Assembly (NCBI GenBank): GCA_018398765.1
Contig: JAHBMJ010002173.1
Location: 81,844 to 104,559 of the forward strand
Length of the DNA: 22,716 nt
Direction: 5' to 3'
Source: Chromera velia
Lineage: Eukaryota > Sar > Chromeraceae
Shown: positions 1-8,567 of the stretch, one piece after another
Layout of the letters: every line of letters begins with the position of its first letter
Position numbering within the stretch: the first letter of the stretch is position 1
Made by a program: the position numbers and the translations under genes
Notes under the pieces: generated by a model
Databases searched by the model: none
Told to the model about the DNA's origin: nothing
Seen by the model: the letters and a program-made list of their open reading frames with translations, nothing else

Positions 1-546
1 CCCCCCCCTGCATGTCAGCATGCGGTTGCATGCGGCGATTTGGAATGTCGTCGATCCTTCCGCTGGGTTGTCCATAGTCTTGACAGCTAGTGACTTCGGC
101 TTCGGTCTAGGATTTAACCTCTTTTTACATCATTATCATGAACCTGACATGATTCTGACATGAGGATGGGCAGAAATCGAGTTCGGAATGATTTTAAAGT
201 AAAAAATACTAGTAAAAGCTCAGTTTAAAGTCAGAAAGAAAGGAACAACATTTTTCATACAACTTACTAGCCGCTTAAGTTTTTTTTATGCTATGTTGTT
301 TATGCACCCGTTTTTTTTGTGGTGGAGCACGTTGTGTTGGGAGTTTCAAGTGACAACTTTTGACGCTGCTTCATGTGCAAATTACAGTACAATTGGGCGA
401 TATTAGACGTTTCTTTTTTTCATCGTAGAGCACATTATGTTTGAACTTTGAAGCTCCAAATGAGGCTGTGAGCGCTTCCGTTTTTATCAGGCAACACGTT
501 GTGTTTGAGGCTCTGTTCAGGTGCCTAGCAGTGCTAGCAGACACAT
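1..546. other. AT-rich stretch without a recognisable gene
   Basis: No convincing coding region was seen on either strand. The only structure noticed is a weak, degenerate motif resembling GAGCACGTTGTGTTTGA near positions 325, 426 and 490. The last copy, AACACGTTGTGTT, can fold as a 5-bp hairpin. These may be remnants of an old repeat, but the copies are too diverged to define a unit. Confidence 0.4.
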
Positions 547-552
547 AATGCA

Positions 553-918
553 ACTAGGGGTAATTTTTAAAAAAAAAAAAAAAAAATACGGTCTCCAGCC
601 TGAAGGCAAATTTATTTTTTGTTTTTTTGTTTTTCGATGATGACCTCCATCAAAACACGACAAGCATATGCAACACCTTGCAACACCTAAGCAATAGTTG
701 TATAACAGTGCAACAACATTTATTTATCATTCTAACAAAGAAACAATAGTATAACAACACTTAAACAACACTTGTTGATTCGTGCAACACATCAATAACA
801 CTTAAACAAGATATTTTTTAGTTTGACATCAGAAAAAAAATAATAATAATAAAGTGAAAATGACTAATTTTTTTTTTTTTTGAAAATTACCCCTAGTAAT
901 TACCCCTAGTTATGCAAC
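553..918. mobile_element. possible small AT-rich element with short inverted ends
   Basis: Positions 553-567 (ACTAGGGGTAATTTT) are perfectly inverted at 883-897. The 12-bp core is repeated once more, also inverted, at 899-910. Poly-A (about 569-586) and poly-T (about 868-881) lie just inside the two ends. The interior is rich in degenerate CAACA/ACAACAC words and encodes nothing. This looks like a small foldback or MITE-like insertion. No clear target-site duplication was found, so chance or simple-repeat growth remains possible. Confidence 0.35.
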
Positions 919-994
919 AACCTAGGCAACAATAAAATAGGGATAAGACCTGCTTCGAGCATGACCGTCTAGATCTGAGCATTTTTTTTTAAGT

Positions 995-1206
995 ATGTAT
1001 GTAGTAGTATGTGTGTCTATATATGTGTGTGTGAGTGTATGTGTGTGTGTGTACATGCACATGTGTCTGTATGTATGTGTCGGTGTGTCTCTGTGTGCGT
1101 TCAATTTTGTGTATGTGCACATGTGTGTATACGTATATATACGTGTATGTGTGTATATGTGTGTATGTGTGTGTGTATGTAAATATATGTGTATGTGTAT
1201 ATGAAA
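995..1206. repeat. TG/TA-rich microsatellite tract
   Basis: About 210 bp consist mostly of alternating TG with interspersed TATG and TATA words. Long open frames on both strands here are by-products of the repeat and encode only Val/Cys/Tyr or Thr/His runs. Confidence 0.85.
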
Positions 1207-1829
1207 TTGAAGAGAAAAGCTGCAAAAGACCTCTATATAATTTATGATAAGAACCTTTATTAAATTTATTTGCTACCTCTGTAAGATGATCGCGATGCAT
1301 GTTCCCCGCACCCATAGAACCATATATAGATGCTAAGAGGGCCTAAGCAGGCTAGTAGGAGTGCATTAGCTACGAGTCGTGAAACTTCTATTGAAACTTA
1401 TTAGTAACGAAAATTAACTTTGTGAAGCTTTTGGTTAAGGTTAACTTTAACTTAAAGATGAACCTGATATGTAAAACAGAAATTTGTTTACATGCATAAC
1501 CTAGACCTCATGGAACGACGGCTACTAAAACGTTCCTTCGCATAAGTCTTAAACCCGCATGTCAGCTAGCACGTCAGACTATAGACGTCAGACGGAACAT
1601 ATCTTCAGTAGTAGAAGATTTAATCAGGCAAATGATTACCACTTAATTTGCTTTTCACAGCGTTCTTTGTACTTTAGTATCTACTGTTGCATTGGTGAGT
1701 CCGTAACGGTGACAGTGGTAGTCCACGCGGTTCAGTGTACAACATACATTTCATAGAAAGTTGCCAGGGATGCTCATTAAGTCAATCCGGACGACAGCCC
1801 TCCTCACGCTAGTCCTCACTCTTCTATTC
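1207..1829. other. AT-rich intergenic stretch, no gene seen
   Basis: No coding region, RNA gene or long repeat was recognised. A short direct repeat of CGTCAGAC occurs near 1571 and 1587. Confidence 0.4.
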
Positions 1830-2160
1830 TCAGGCTGGAAGGGAAAAGGCTTGCAGCATCGCACGCGTGTTGCTACCAATCTCATCGGGAAGTCGTAACT
1901 CCCACAAGAAAGGGAGCCGGCCGGCCCCAGCCAGAGATGCCAAGGCTGCCAACCCCTGATCTCGGACTCAAGCATCGGACAGATCAAGTTTTTCGAGAGG
2001 GGGGGGGTTTATCTCACCCCATTCTGTGACCATTTTTTTCAAGCCAGCGTCATTCACGCTAGCTGCCGAGTTTCAGACTCCGCAGTCCGATCTGGCAGCT
2101 TCTCTGCAGAGAGAGAGAGAGAGCCTGACAGAGAGCGGACGTCCCTTCGTCGTCGTCCAG
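1830..2160 (-). pseudogene. decayed, 5'-truncated copy of the 3' end of the neighbouring LRR gene
   Basis: Read on the minus strand, this segment is recognisably homologous to the C-terminal coding part of the LRR gene upstream (about 2500-2800). Shared stretches include SAEKL, LKLG, LKKMV, the PPPLEKLDLS block and LAGAGR, and both copies end at a stop at the equivalent place (here 1830-1832). The copy cannot be translated through. A (TC)n expansion after the CQAL block and two apparent 4-bp insertions shift the frame, and a TGA follows LEKLDLSDA where the intact copy has an alanine-valine. Similarity fades above about 2160, so the copy is truncated at its 5' side. The tandem arrangement with the source gene suggests an ancestral tandem duplication followed by loss of function. 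Confidence 0.75.
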
Positions 2161-2478
2161 ACTCACATGCAGTCAGAACGGCAGACGGACGGAGCGCACT
2201 CAAAAACTCCTTCCCCTCACCCTGAACGGAGTCACCCGGGAAACACCCAACTGGCGCGACACCCCACCACGAAGCAGAAGGGATGGGGATTTCTTCCGCC
2301 CCCCCCCCTCACCACCCCCTCCTCTGCCGTCTCCTCTTTTCTTCCACTTGCACCTTCAGGGGGGTCCTCAAGATCTGCATCTGAACTCGTCTCCACCCCC
2401 TTTCCAGTCTCTATCTCCCCTCCCTTTCTGCCAGCTTCCTGAGTCCAACGTCACTGACGATACTATCAACAGTGCAGG
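2161..2478. other. C-rich spacer between the LRR gene and its decayed copy
   Basis: No coding region is supported. Open frames on the plus strand are Pro/Ser-rich and follow C-runs (about 2299-2308). They show no domain. Confidence 0.4.
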
Positions 2479-4851
2479 CTACAACGTGCACTGGAAAAAG
2501 TTTTTGAGCACTGTCTGCATGCTGCTACTGAGACTCTTTCCCACCCGCACGTCCCCCAACAGAGGGACCCGTCCCGCCCCTGCCAGCCCTATGAGTGCCA
2601 ACACCCCCTCATCTCCCACGGCGGTTCCGGACAAATCCAGTTTCTCTAGAGGGGGGGGGGTTACATCTCCCCATGCTTTGACCATTTTTTTCAGAACGGC
2701 ATCGTTCACCCTACCGAGTTTCAGACATCGCAACTCTAGCAGCTTCTCTGCAGACAAAGCCTGACAGAAAGCAGCTGTCGCGTCATCGTTATCAGGGGGC
2801 CCGCTCGGCAACTCCAGAGAACGGAGAGGCCGCAGCTTCCCACTCCCCAACCCCACACAAAGAGCAGAGAGGCTCTCTGTAAAGAGCTCACCCTGTAACG
2901 ATAGCTTTTTCAGCCCTGTAAGCTGCCAAAAAAATTTAAAGCGACTGAAAGAGCTGACATCTGAGCAGCTTCGCATGTCTGAGTTTTCACGTTGTCACTT
3001 CTCTCTATTAACCTTACGGTCAGACTTCTGAGAGACTTTGCGTGAAGGGAACAGAGGGCGAGGTGCATGCCCTCCCGCCTAATGTAAGCGTCCAAATTTC
3101 GAAGACGCGGAAACTTGCCTTTTGTGATGCATTCGGAAAGCGGGTGGGCAGCTGGAACGTCAGATGGAAAGAAGTCTGGGACAGAGATTGTGTGGAGGGA
3201 AGGGAGGGAACCCCTCCCGGATGCAACGCCTCTGAAGAGGGCGGATACCAACCCCGTTTCAGACTCAAGCTTAAGGCCAAAGTCAAGCTCTTCAAAGGAC
3301 TGAAGGCTGACCACTGGCACCCCCACTCTGCCCCCCCCACCAGTCAATGCTGCACCGAGATCGTATGCAGCCTCCCCTACCCGATTGAAGTCAGCGACCT
3401 CCATCTTCCAGAGCCCTGGGACTTTCCTCTCACGGATGAGGGCAGCTACTGCTCTCACGGCTGCTGTGGTGAGGCCTTCGTTGTCTTCGAAGATCACGGG
3501 GACCAAAGAAAGGTCCACTATCAAATGGGGAGAAAGAGAACCCACCCCTAATCCCTCTGTGAAGGCCTGAAGGCTGCTGTCAATATGCCACTCCAGCCAC
3601 AAATTTTGAAGGGATGGTACCTTGTCACTGCTCAAAACTTCCCCCAACTCTCTGCAACCGTTTCCCTCCCCATCCCCACGTACCATTGAGAGAGACAGCA
3701 TCTCAAGGGACACAAGGCTCCCCGACCCCAGACCCTCTGCAAGGGCCCCCACAGCCTCATCCCCTATCCCATCCCATGTCAACGAGTCGTGACAACGACA
3801 GCCGTCGGAGCGACGACCCCCTCCCTGACCCTAATGCATTTCCGAATTCCCTCAATGGCCCAGGAAGGAGAGGAACTCCTGTGGTCTCAAAGAACAAATT
3901 CAGGTCTTCCAGTGTACCTGCGCTCCCCGCCCTGTACCCCTCTGCCAAGGCGCCCAAAACATCATTCATTTCTCCTTGTTCTGAGTCGTAAGCAGTGATT
4001 TCCAAATCCAAAGTGCGTAGTGAGGGAGTGCGACCGCTCATCAAGCTACGTGTGACGATGCCGACTTCTCCTGTCTGATGTCTGTCAACCAGCGCGACCT
4101 CTCGCAGATCTGAGAGGTGACCGGAATCGATAGCAGAGGCGAATGCTTCACTGTACAGTTCTGGGATACTGAGCGTTTCAACGTGGGGGGTTCTGCCAGT
4201 TGAGAGGGCGGTGAAGACAGCGGTCATATCTACCTCTCGCATCGCGGTCTCAGCAAGGTTCAACGTTCTGAGACTCACTGCCGACAAGCGCCCCCCCTCT
4301 AGAGCCTCATCGATCGTCGGAGCAGCGGATTCAGCACTATTAATACCGGGGCCAAGAAGCCAGACTGAGTTCCCACTCATGTCCAGCTCCTGCAAGGCAG
4401 GGAACTAATGAGAGAACAGAGCGGTCAAACCACTGATATCCCACCTCCCGTCCCTACTTCTCTCTGCAACGCAATTGTTCTTCAAAATGAGGACCCTCAG
4501 GGACGAGAGGGTCCCCGCCCCCACCGCCCCCGCTAACCCCCCCACACCCTCTGCCCTCATGTCGTTGCCCCGCAAGTCAAGCACCTGCAGAGAGGGTGCC
4601 TTCCCTTCCTTCAAAGGTACGCTCAGCGCCTTCACCCCCTCTGCCTTGGCGGCTGTCTTGCTCAATTTGAGGGACTGCAGGTGAAGTGCCCGCTCGGAAG
4701 CGGACAGTCCCCTTGCCAGCGTCGCCACTCCAGAGGGGCTCAGAGGGTTGTTGCTGACATCCAGGCCCAGAAGCTTCGAGAGAGTGCCCTCACTGAAAGC
4801 CGACGTGAGGGCTTCCATGCTGTGCGACCCGAGTCGGTTCTCTGCATCCAT
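2479..4851 (-). pseudogene. ribonuclease-inhibitor-type leucine-rich-repeat protein, frame broken three times
   Basis: The segment encodes roughly 790 residues of LRRs of about 28-33 residues with the RI-like pattern LxxLxLxxN...G...LA..L..G.LPS, for example LQVLDLRGND and LEKLDLSGT. Such repeats form a curved protein-binding scaffold. No signal peptide, NACHT, kinase or other partner domain is visible. ATG at 4849-4851 is the chosen start, but the frame stays open to 4926, so an upstream exon is possible. The frame is broken by an in-frame TAG at 4405-4407 in the middle of a repeat (LTALFSH, stop, FPALQELDMS), by a one-base shift near the C4 run at 3761-3764, and by a one-base shift at the A7 run 2928-2934. 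LRR periodicity continues across all three, so they interrupt one former frame rather than separate genes. It is either a pseudogene or a gene with sequence errors. The final stop is at 2479-2481. Confidence 0.75.
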
Positions 4852-5077
4852 GCACAAAAATGATAAAGAGTGGAGGACTATGAGGATGATTTTCGGGTGG
4901 TCAGCCTCCCCTTTCTCTTGAGCGCTCTATACCTACGTGCAGAAATGGGAAAAGGAAAGGGGAAGGAGAGAGGCCCGCCAGAGCGGCGGAAGAATCTCAC
5001 CGTAGGACAGAAAAGACGCAAAGACGGTTGAAAAAAAAGAATGGAGAATTTGAGAAGAGTGGAACTCCCACCCTCAC

Positions 5078-5164
5078 CGTTTAACTCCAGGTATTCCAGA
5101 GAAGGCGGCAGAGAGTGAAGCTCGGACCCCCCTCCAGAGTCACTCAGGTCACACTCTGCAGAGA
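5078..5164 (-). CDS. possible upstream LRR exon fragment
   Basis: Minus-strand reading gives SAECDLSDSGGG followed by LPPSLEYLELNG, which fits one LRR segment. It is followed at once by a donor-like AACG|GTGAGG (exon end 5078). A pyrimidine-rich stretch lies between here and about 4933, before the open frame of the LRR gene, so this may be its preceding exon. An acceptor after CTCAAG (exon from 4916) would keep the frame, but the pyrimidine tract directly before it is weak. The fragment lies in a duplicated block whose second copy (to 5288) repeats the LRR-like residues without the donor. The 5' boundary of the exon is not visible. Confidence 0.35.
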
Positions 5165-5288
5165 AACCCAAAATAATTCCAAAACAATCCAAAATAATTC
5201 AAAACAATTCAAAATAATTCCAGAGAAGGCGGCAGAGAGTGAAGAAGGGACCCCCCCCCAGAGTCACTCAGGTCACACTCTGCAGAGA
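5093..5288. repeat. 72-bp direct repeat around a 10-bp-periodic A-rich spacer
   Basis: 5093-5164 and 5217-5288 are near-identical and differ in a few bases around the C-run. The 52-bp spacer is a tandem of 10-11-bp units alternating AAAATAATTC and AAAACAATTC, with A4 blocks starting at 5170, 5181, 5191, 5201 and 5211. Confidence 0.9.
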
Positions 5289-5516
5289 GCATATAGAAAG
5301 AACAATTCGGGATCTGTCCGCCCAGACGGAGGAAACACGGCGGCAAGGAAGAAGAAATCACTTTGGGGTCTCGCCGATAATTGAAGGCACATGCATCGCG
5401 ATTGAGGTGAAGGAGACAGAAAGAACACTTGTTCTCTTTCTTTGCCCGCCCTCGTCAGCATAGATTGATAGACAGGTGGACGGTCATCACAAAGAGATAT
5501 ATACCTGAATGAGCAG

Positions 5517-5781
5517 ATGGCGGCGGCCACAACTACTCTCAGGCACTTCCATCCTTTGAACACAGAGTCGGTCATGCATGCCAAGGAACGTTGCAGAAAG
5601 GCACGTCGCTCCACAAGCAATCCCAATGACATCCATCACCCGCGTACTTCACGCAACAATTTGGAACGAGATGCGCTTCTGAATCAGCGACTGCTAGCTC
5701 CCTACCACGCCGACAGAATTCGGAATCCCCTTACGCCCATCGACCGACTTGCGATATTCAAATTCTTCAAAGAAGCTGGAG
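5517..5781 (+). CDS. possible first exon of an unrecognised protein
   Basis: An ATG in good context (GCAGATGGCGG) opens 88 codons of mixed composition that do not arise from simple repeats. The encoded peptide is basic, starts MAAATTTLRHFHP and has a more ordered end, NPLTPIDRLAIFKFFKEAG. The frame reaches a strong donor, GGAG|GTGAGC, with the exon ending at 5781 in phase 1. If unspliced it would end seven codons later at a stop within 5802-5804, giving 95 residues. A candidate acceptor follows CTGTCCTTCAAG near 6070, but the frame it opens is short. No family is recognised, and the exon could also be chance. Confidence 0.35.
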
Positions 5782-5801
5782 GTGAGCTTGAAGCTGCTCT
5801 C

Positions 5802-6033
5802 TGAAGGAATCGTTTAAGAGCGAAGAGACAGGGACCCGTGCATACATGGGGCCCTGAACGCAACCAGGAGGGAATAGGAGAAAGGTGAATTAGACAGGAT
5901 TTTCTTGGTATTTTTTTGTATTTTTTGTGTATTTTTTTGTGAAGGAATCGTTTGAGAGCGAGCAAAGAGGGACCCGTGCACACGTGCAGCCCTGAACGCA
6001 ACCAGGAGGGAAGACAAGAAAGGTGAATTAGAC
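5802..6033. repeat. 94-bp direct repeat around a phased T-tract spacer
   Basis: 5802-5895 and 5940-6033 (offset 138 bp) are the same sequence at roughly 85-90 percent identity by eye. They begin TGAAGGAATCGTTT and end GGTGAATTAGAC. The spacer contains T7, T6 and T7 runs starting at 5911, 5921 and 5932. Confidence 0.9.
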
Positions 6034-6398
6034 GTGCACCTCTTCACTGCTCCCTGTCCTTCAAGGCTGTGTGCCATACAGAACCGAGGATCGGAATGAA
6101 GGGCAGGGAAATTCAACCACGGGAGGCAGCTAGAAACAGGCATGCATAGATGGCGACGAGGGATCGAACGATCGAGTGGGGGGGGATTGACGGACGGACA
6201 GGGAACTGGGAGGGAACAAAGTGTGTTGGGGAGACAATAGCACCCCATCGACTCACCCCCCTTGAGAGTCTCCAGAAAATCGGGCCCCGCGGGAAGAGAG
6301 GACAGAAGGACACCCAGCTTCCCTGCATCAAGCGAGAACTCTGCACATACACACACACACTCACACACATCCATTCTCATATCTGCAAGAACAAACGC
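6034..6398. other. intergenic stretch with short CA run, no gene seen
   Basis: Open frames occur on both strands, but none shows a domain or consistent composition. A short CA-rich run lies at about 6347-6368, just before the minisatellite. Confidence 0.35.
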
Positions 6399-6655
6399 CA
6401 ATTTCGTTCCTTCAGTCCTGTCGAGAGTGCAACAGAGTGACAAACTTTGTTCCTTCAGTCCTGTCGAGAGTGCAACAGAGTGACAAACTTCGTTCCTTCA
6501 GTCCTGTCGAGAGTGCAACAGAGTGACAAACTTCGTTCCTTCAGTCCTGTCGAGAGTGCAACAGAGTGACAAACTTCGTTCCTTCAGGCCTGTCGAGAGT
6601 GCAACAGAGTGACAAACTTCGTTCCTTCAGTCCTGTCGAGAGTGCAACAGAGTGA
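6399..6655. repeat. 43-bp minisatellite, six copies
   Basis: The unit starts CAAACTTCGTTCCTTCAG and ends GCAACAGAGTGA. Copies start at 6399 (one base short), 6441, 6484, 6527, 6570 and 6613, and the array stops at 6655. Copies differ by only one or two bases, so expansion is recent. Because 43 is not a multiple of three, each copy is read in a different frame, which argues against a coding role. Confidence 0.95.
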
Positions 6656-6821
6656 CAAATCAGAGACGCAGGCCCACAGAGAGGGACAGGGAGAGAGAAA
6701 AGGGCGGAAAAGGGAGACATGGAGAGACAGGAAGGAACTGAGAAGACCGGGAAGGAACGCGAGGGAGGGCGGGAGTGTTGTTTTTTTTTCCCTTCCCCCC
6801 TGCATTCATTTTCCTCCCGCC

Positions 6822-6863
6822 TTTTTTTGCATTTTTTTGCATTTTTTTGCATTTTATTTTTTT
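6822..6863. repeat. 10-bp-phased T7 tracts
   Basis: Three T7 runs begin exactly 10 bp apart (6822, 6832, 6842) in repeats of GCATTTTTTT. T4 (6852) and another T7 (6857) follow. This spacing is typical of intrinsically curved DNA. Confidence 0.85.
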
Positions 6864-7180
6864 GGTATTTTCTTTTTTCCAAGACCAGGTCTAGCGCTGT
6901 CTAGCCGTTTCCCTAGCGCCTCCCTTTCCCTCCCTGTCTGTCCACACAGACCCCCGCACCCACCCACTTGAGAGATCCAGATCCCGGAGGGGCGCGCCGG
7001 CTTCCATCTGCAGAGGCGAATACAAAATGCAGCTTTAAAAATGTGTGTGTGGGCCCGGGGGGGGTAGAAGGACAAAACAAGAGAGGTGGAGAGAGAAAGA
7101 AAGAAAAAGGGGGCCGGAGGGGGGGTAAAAAAAGAACAGGAGAGGGAGGGACAGAAACATGCAACGGGCTCTGTGTCGAT

Positions 7181-7329
7181 CTGGCACCTTTCTGGCTGAA
7201 ATCGAAGAGGGGCCTCGAATCTTCTCGAAAAAAATGCAAAAAAATACAAAACAAATACAAAAAAATGTTGACTGACAAAAAAATACTGGCACCTTTCTGG
7301 CTGAAATCGAAGAGGGGCCTCGAATCTTC
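7181..7329. repeat. 44-bp direct repeat around a phased A-tract spacer
   Basis: 7181-7224 and 7286-7329 are identical by eye (CTGGCACCTTTCTGG to CGAATCTTC). The spacer has A-runs starting at 7228, 7238, 7248 and 7259, separated by TGC or TAC. Confidence 0.95.
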
Positions 7330-8344
7330 CCACCCGCACGACTTCTCTTTTCTCGTGGTCGTTCACTGGAACATGCGTGTGGAGCTAGCATGCAGGCTTT
7401 CTGAGGCTGACCTGTTTGATAAAATGCAGGACCAGCCATCCCGTTGCGAATCCATCCTTGTGTGACGCCAACTCTGAAATCAGCTGCATCAGATCAGAGA
7501 GAGAGGCATTGAATGGAATTCAAATTGAAGGCTGCCAGGCTGCGCCCCCTAAGGGGCACTCGAAACAGCAATAAGCGGTTAGTGGGAGAGTGGCAGTGAC
7601 AGGGAAATGCTCCGACACCCGAATCCATGCAGTCATGAGAAAAAAAATGGAGACAGAGGACATACAGCTAGAAGAAACGGAAACGTAGACGGACGGAAAG
7701 CGCGCAGGCAGCCGCCCCCCCCACGCACCTGTGCCGGCGGACTGCTGTGGGAGACAATGGCAGAGAGCGCAGAGGCGCAAATGTCTACCGGCTCGTCACT
7801 AACAGTCTCCATGGGTTTGTCTCCTGAACACACACAGAAACAGCCTTGGAGGACGTAGGGAAATGCGCTGCGAATGAATTCCCGTCGAGATTTAATTCCC
7901 ACCGCACTGCCTTTACAATGCGGAGGCGACAGAGCAAGTGAAGGACACACGTTGTGCCGAGTGCAAAATCTTGACAGAACTCTCCCCTATTGAATCGGGT
8001 GCGATCCACGAAAAAAAAAGGAGACGGGTTTCACCAGGCTGGAGGAGAGTCTCGAGGAGGAGACGGCACTCAGAGAGTGCTGTAGAGACGCGAGAAAGGG
8101 GAAGTCCCAACGCGACAGATAGCCAACGCATCAATAAGTCATAATTGAGTAGTATGGAGTGCGTGACTTAATGCTCATTCTCCATCGTCCTCAAGTTCGG
8201 CAGCTCACTGATGCTCACATGATGCTCACTGCCCGTTTTCTGCAGCGTTCAATGCATGGAAGAGGTGCCGCGTGGCCCCCGCCGCCGCCGGGGCCGCGGG
8301 GCCCCGCGAGCCATGCCCCCGAGCCATGCTCCTGAAAAACCGAA

Positions 8345-8375
<31 letters not shown>

Positions 8376-8567
8376 ACATATATATTTTACTTTGTGGTCG
8401 TTTTTGTTAACTGAGCAGATATGAGAAGGCATGCATCCAAGTCGATCTCCTCCCCTCCAGTCACGGCCCCCCGAGTGACTACTGTCCCACAGAAGAGTTT
8501 TCCCGCTGAGCGCTCGCTCTTGCAGTCTTTGTTCTTGGAGCTATTCGTTGACAGCTAGATCTACAAG
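7330..8567. other. intergenic stretch upstream of the acyltransferase gene
   Basis: No gene is supported. It contains a very GC-rich patch (about 8266-8310), then a C8 run and a T21 run (8347-8375), followed by an AT-rich ATATATATTTTA about 180 bp before the acyltransferase ATG. That sequence could belong to the promoter, but no specific element can be claimed. Confidence 0.4.

Noticed and set aside
2026..2764. Proline/serine-rich plus-strand frames opposite the LRR gene
   Set aside because: They are shadows of the LRR coding strand and of C-runs. The minus strand carries the conserved LRR pattern.
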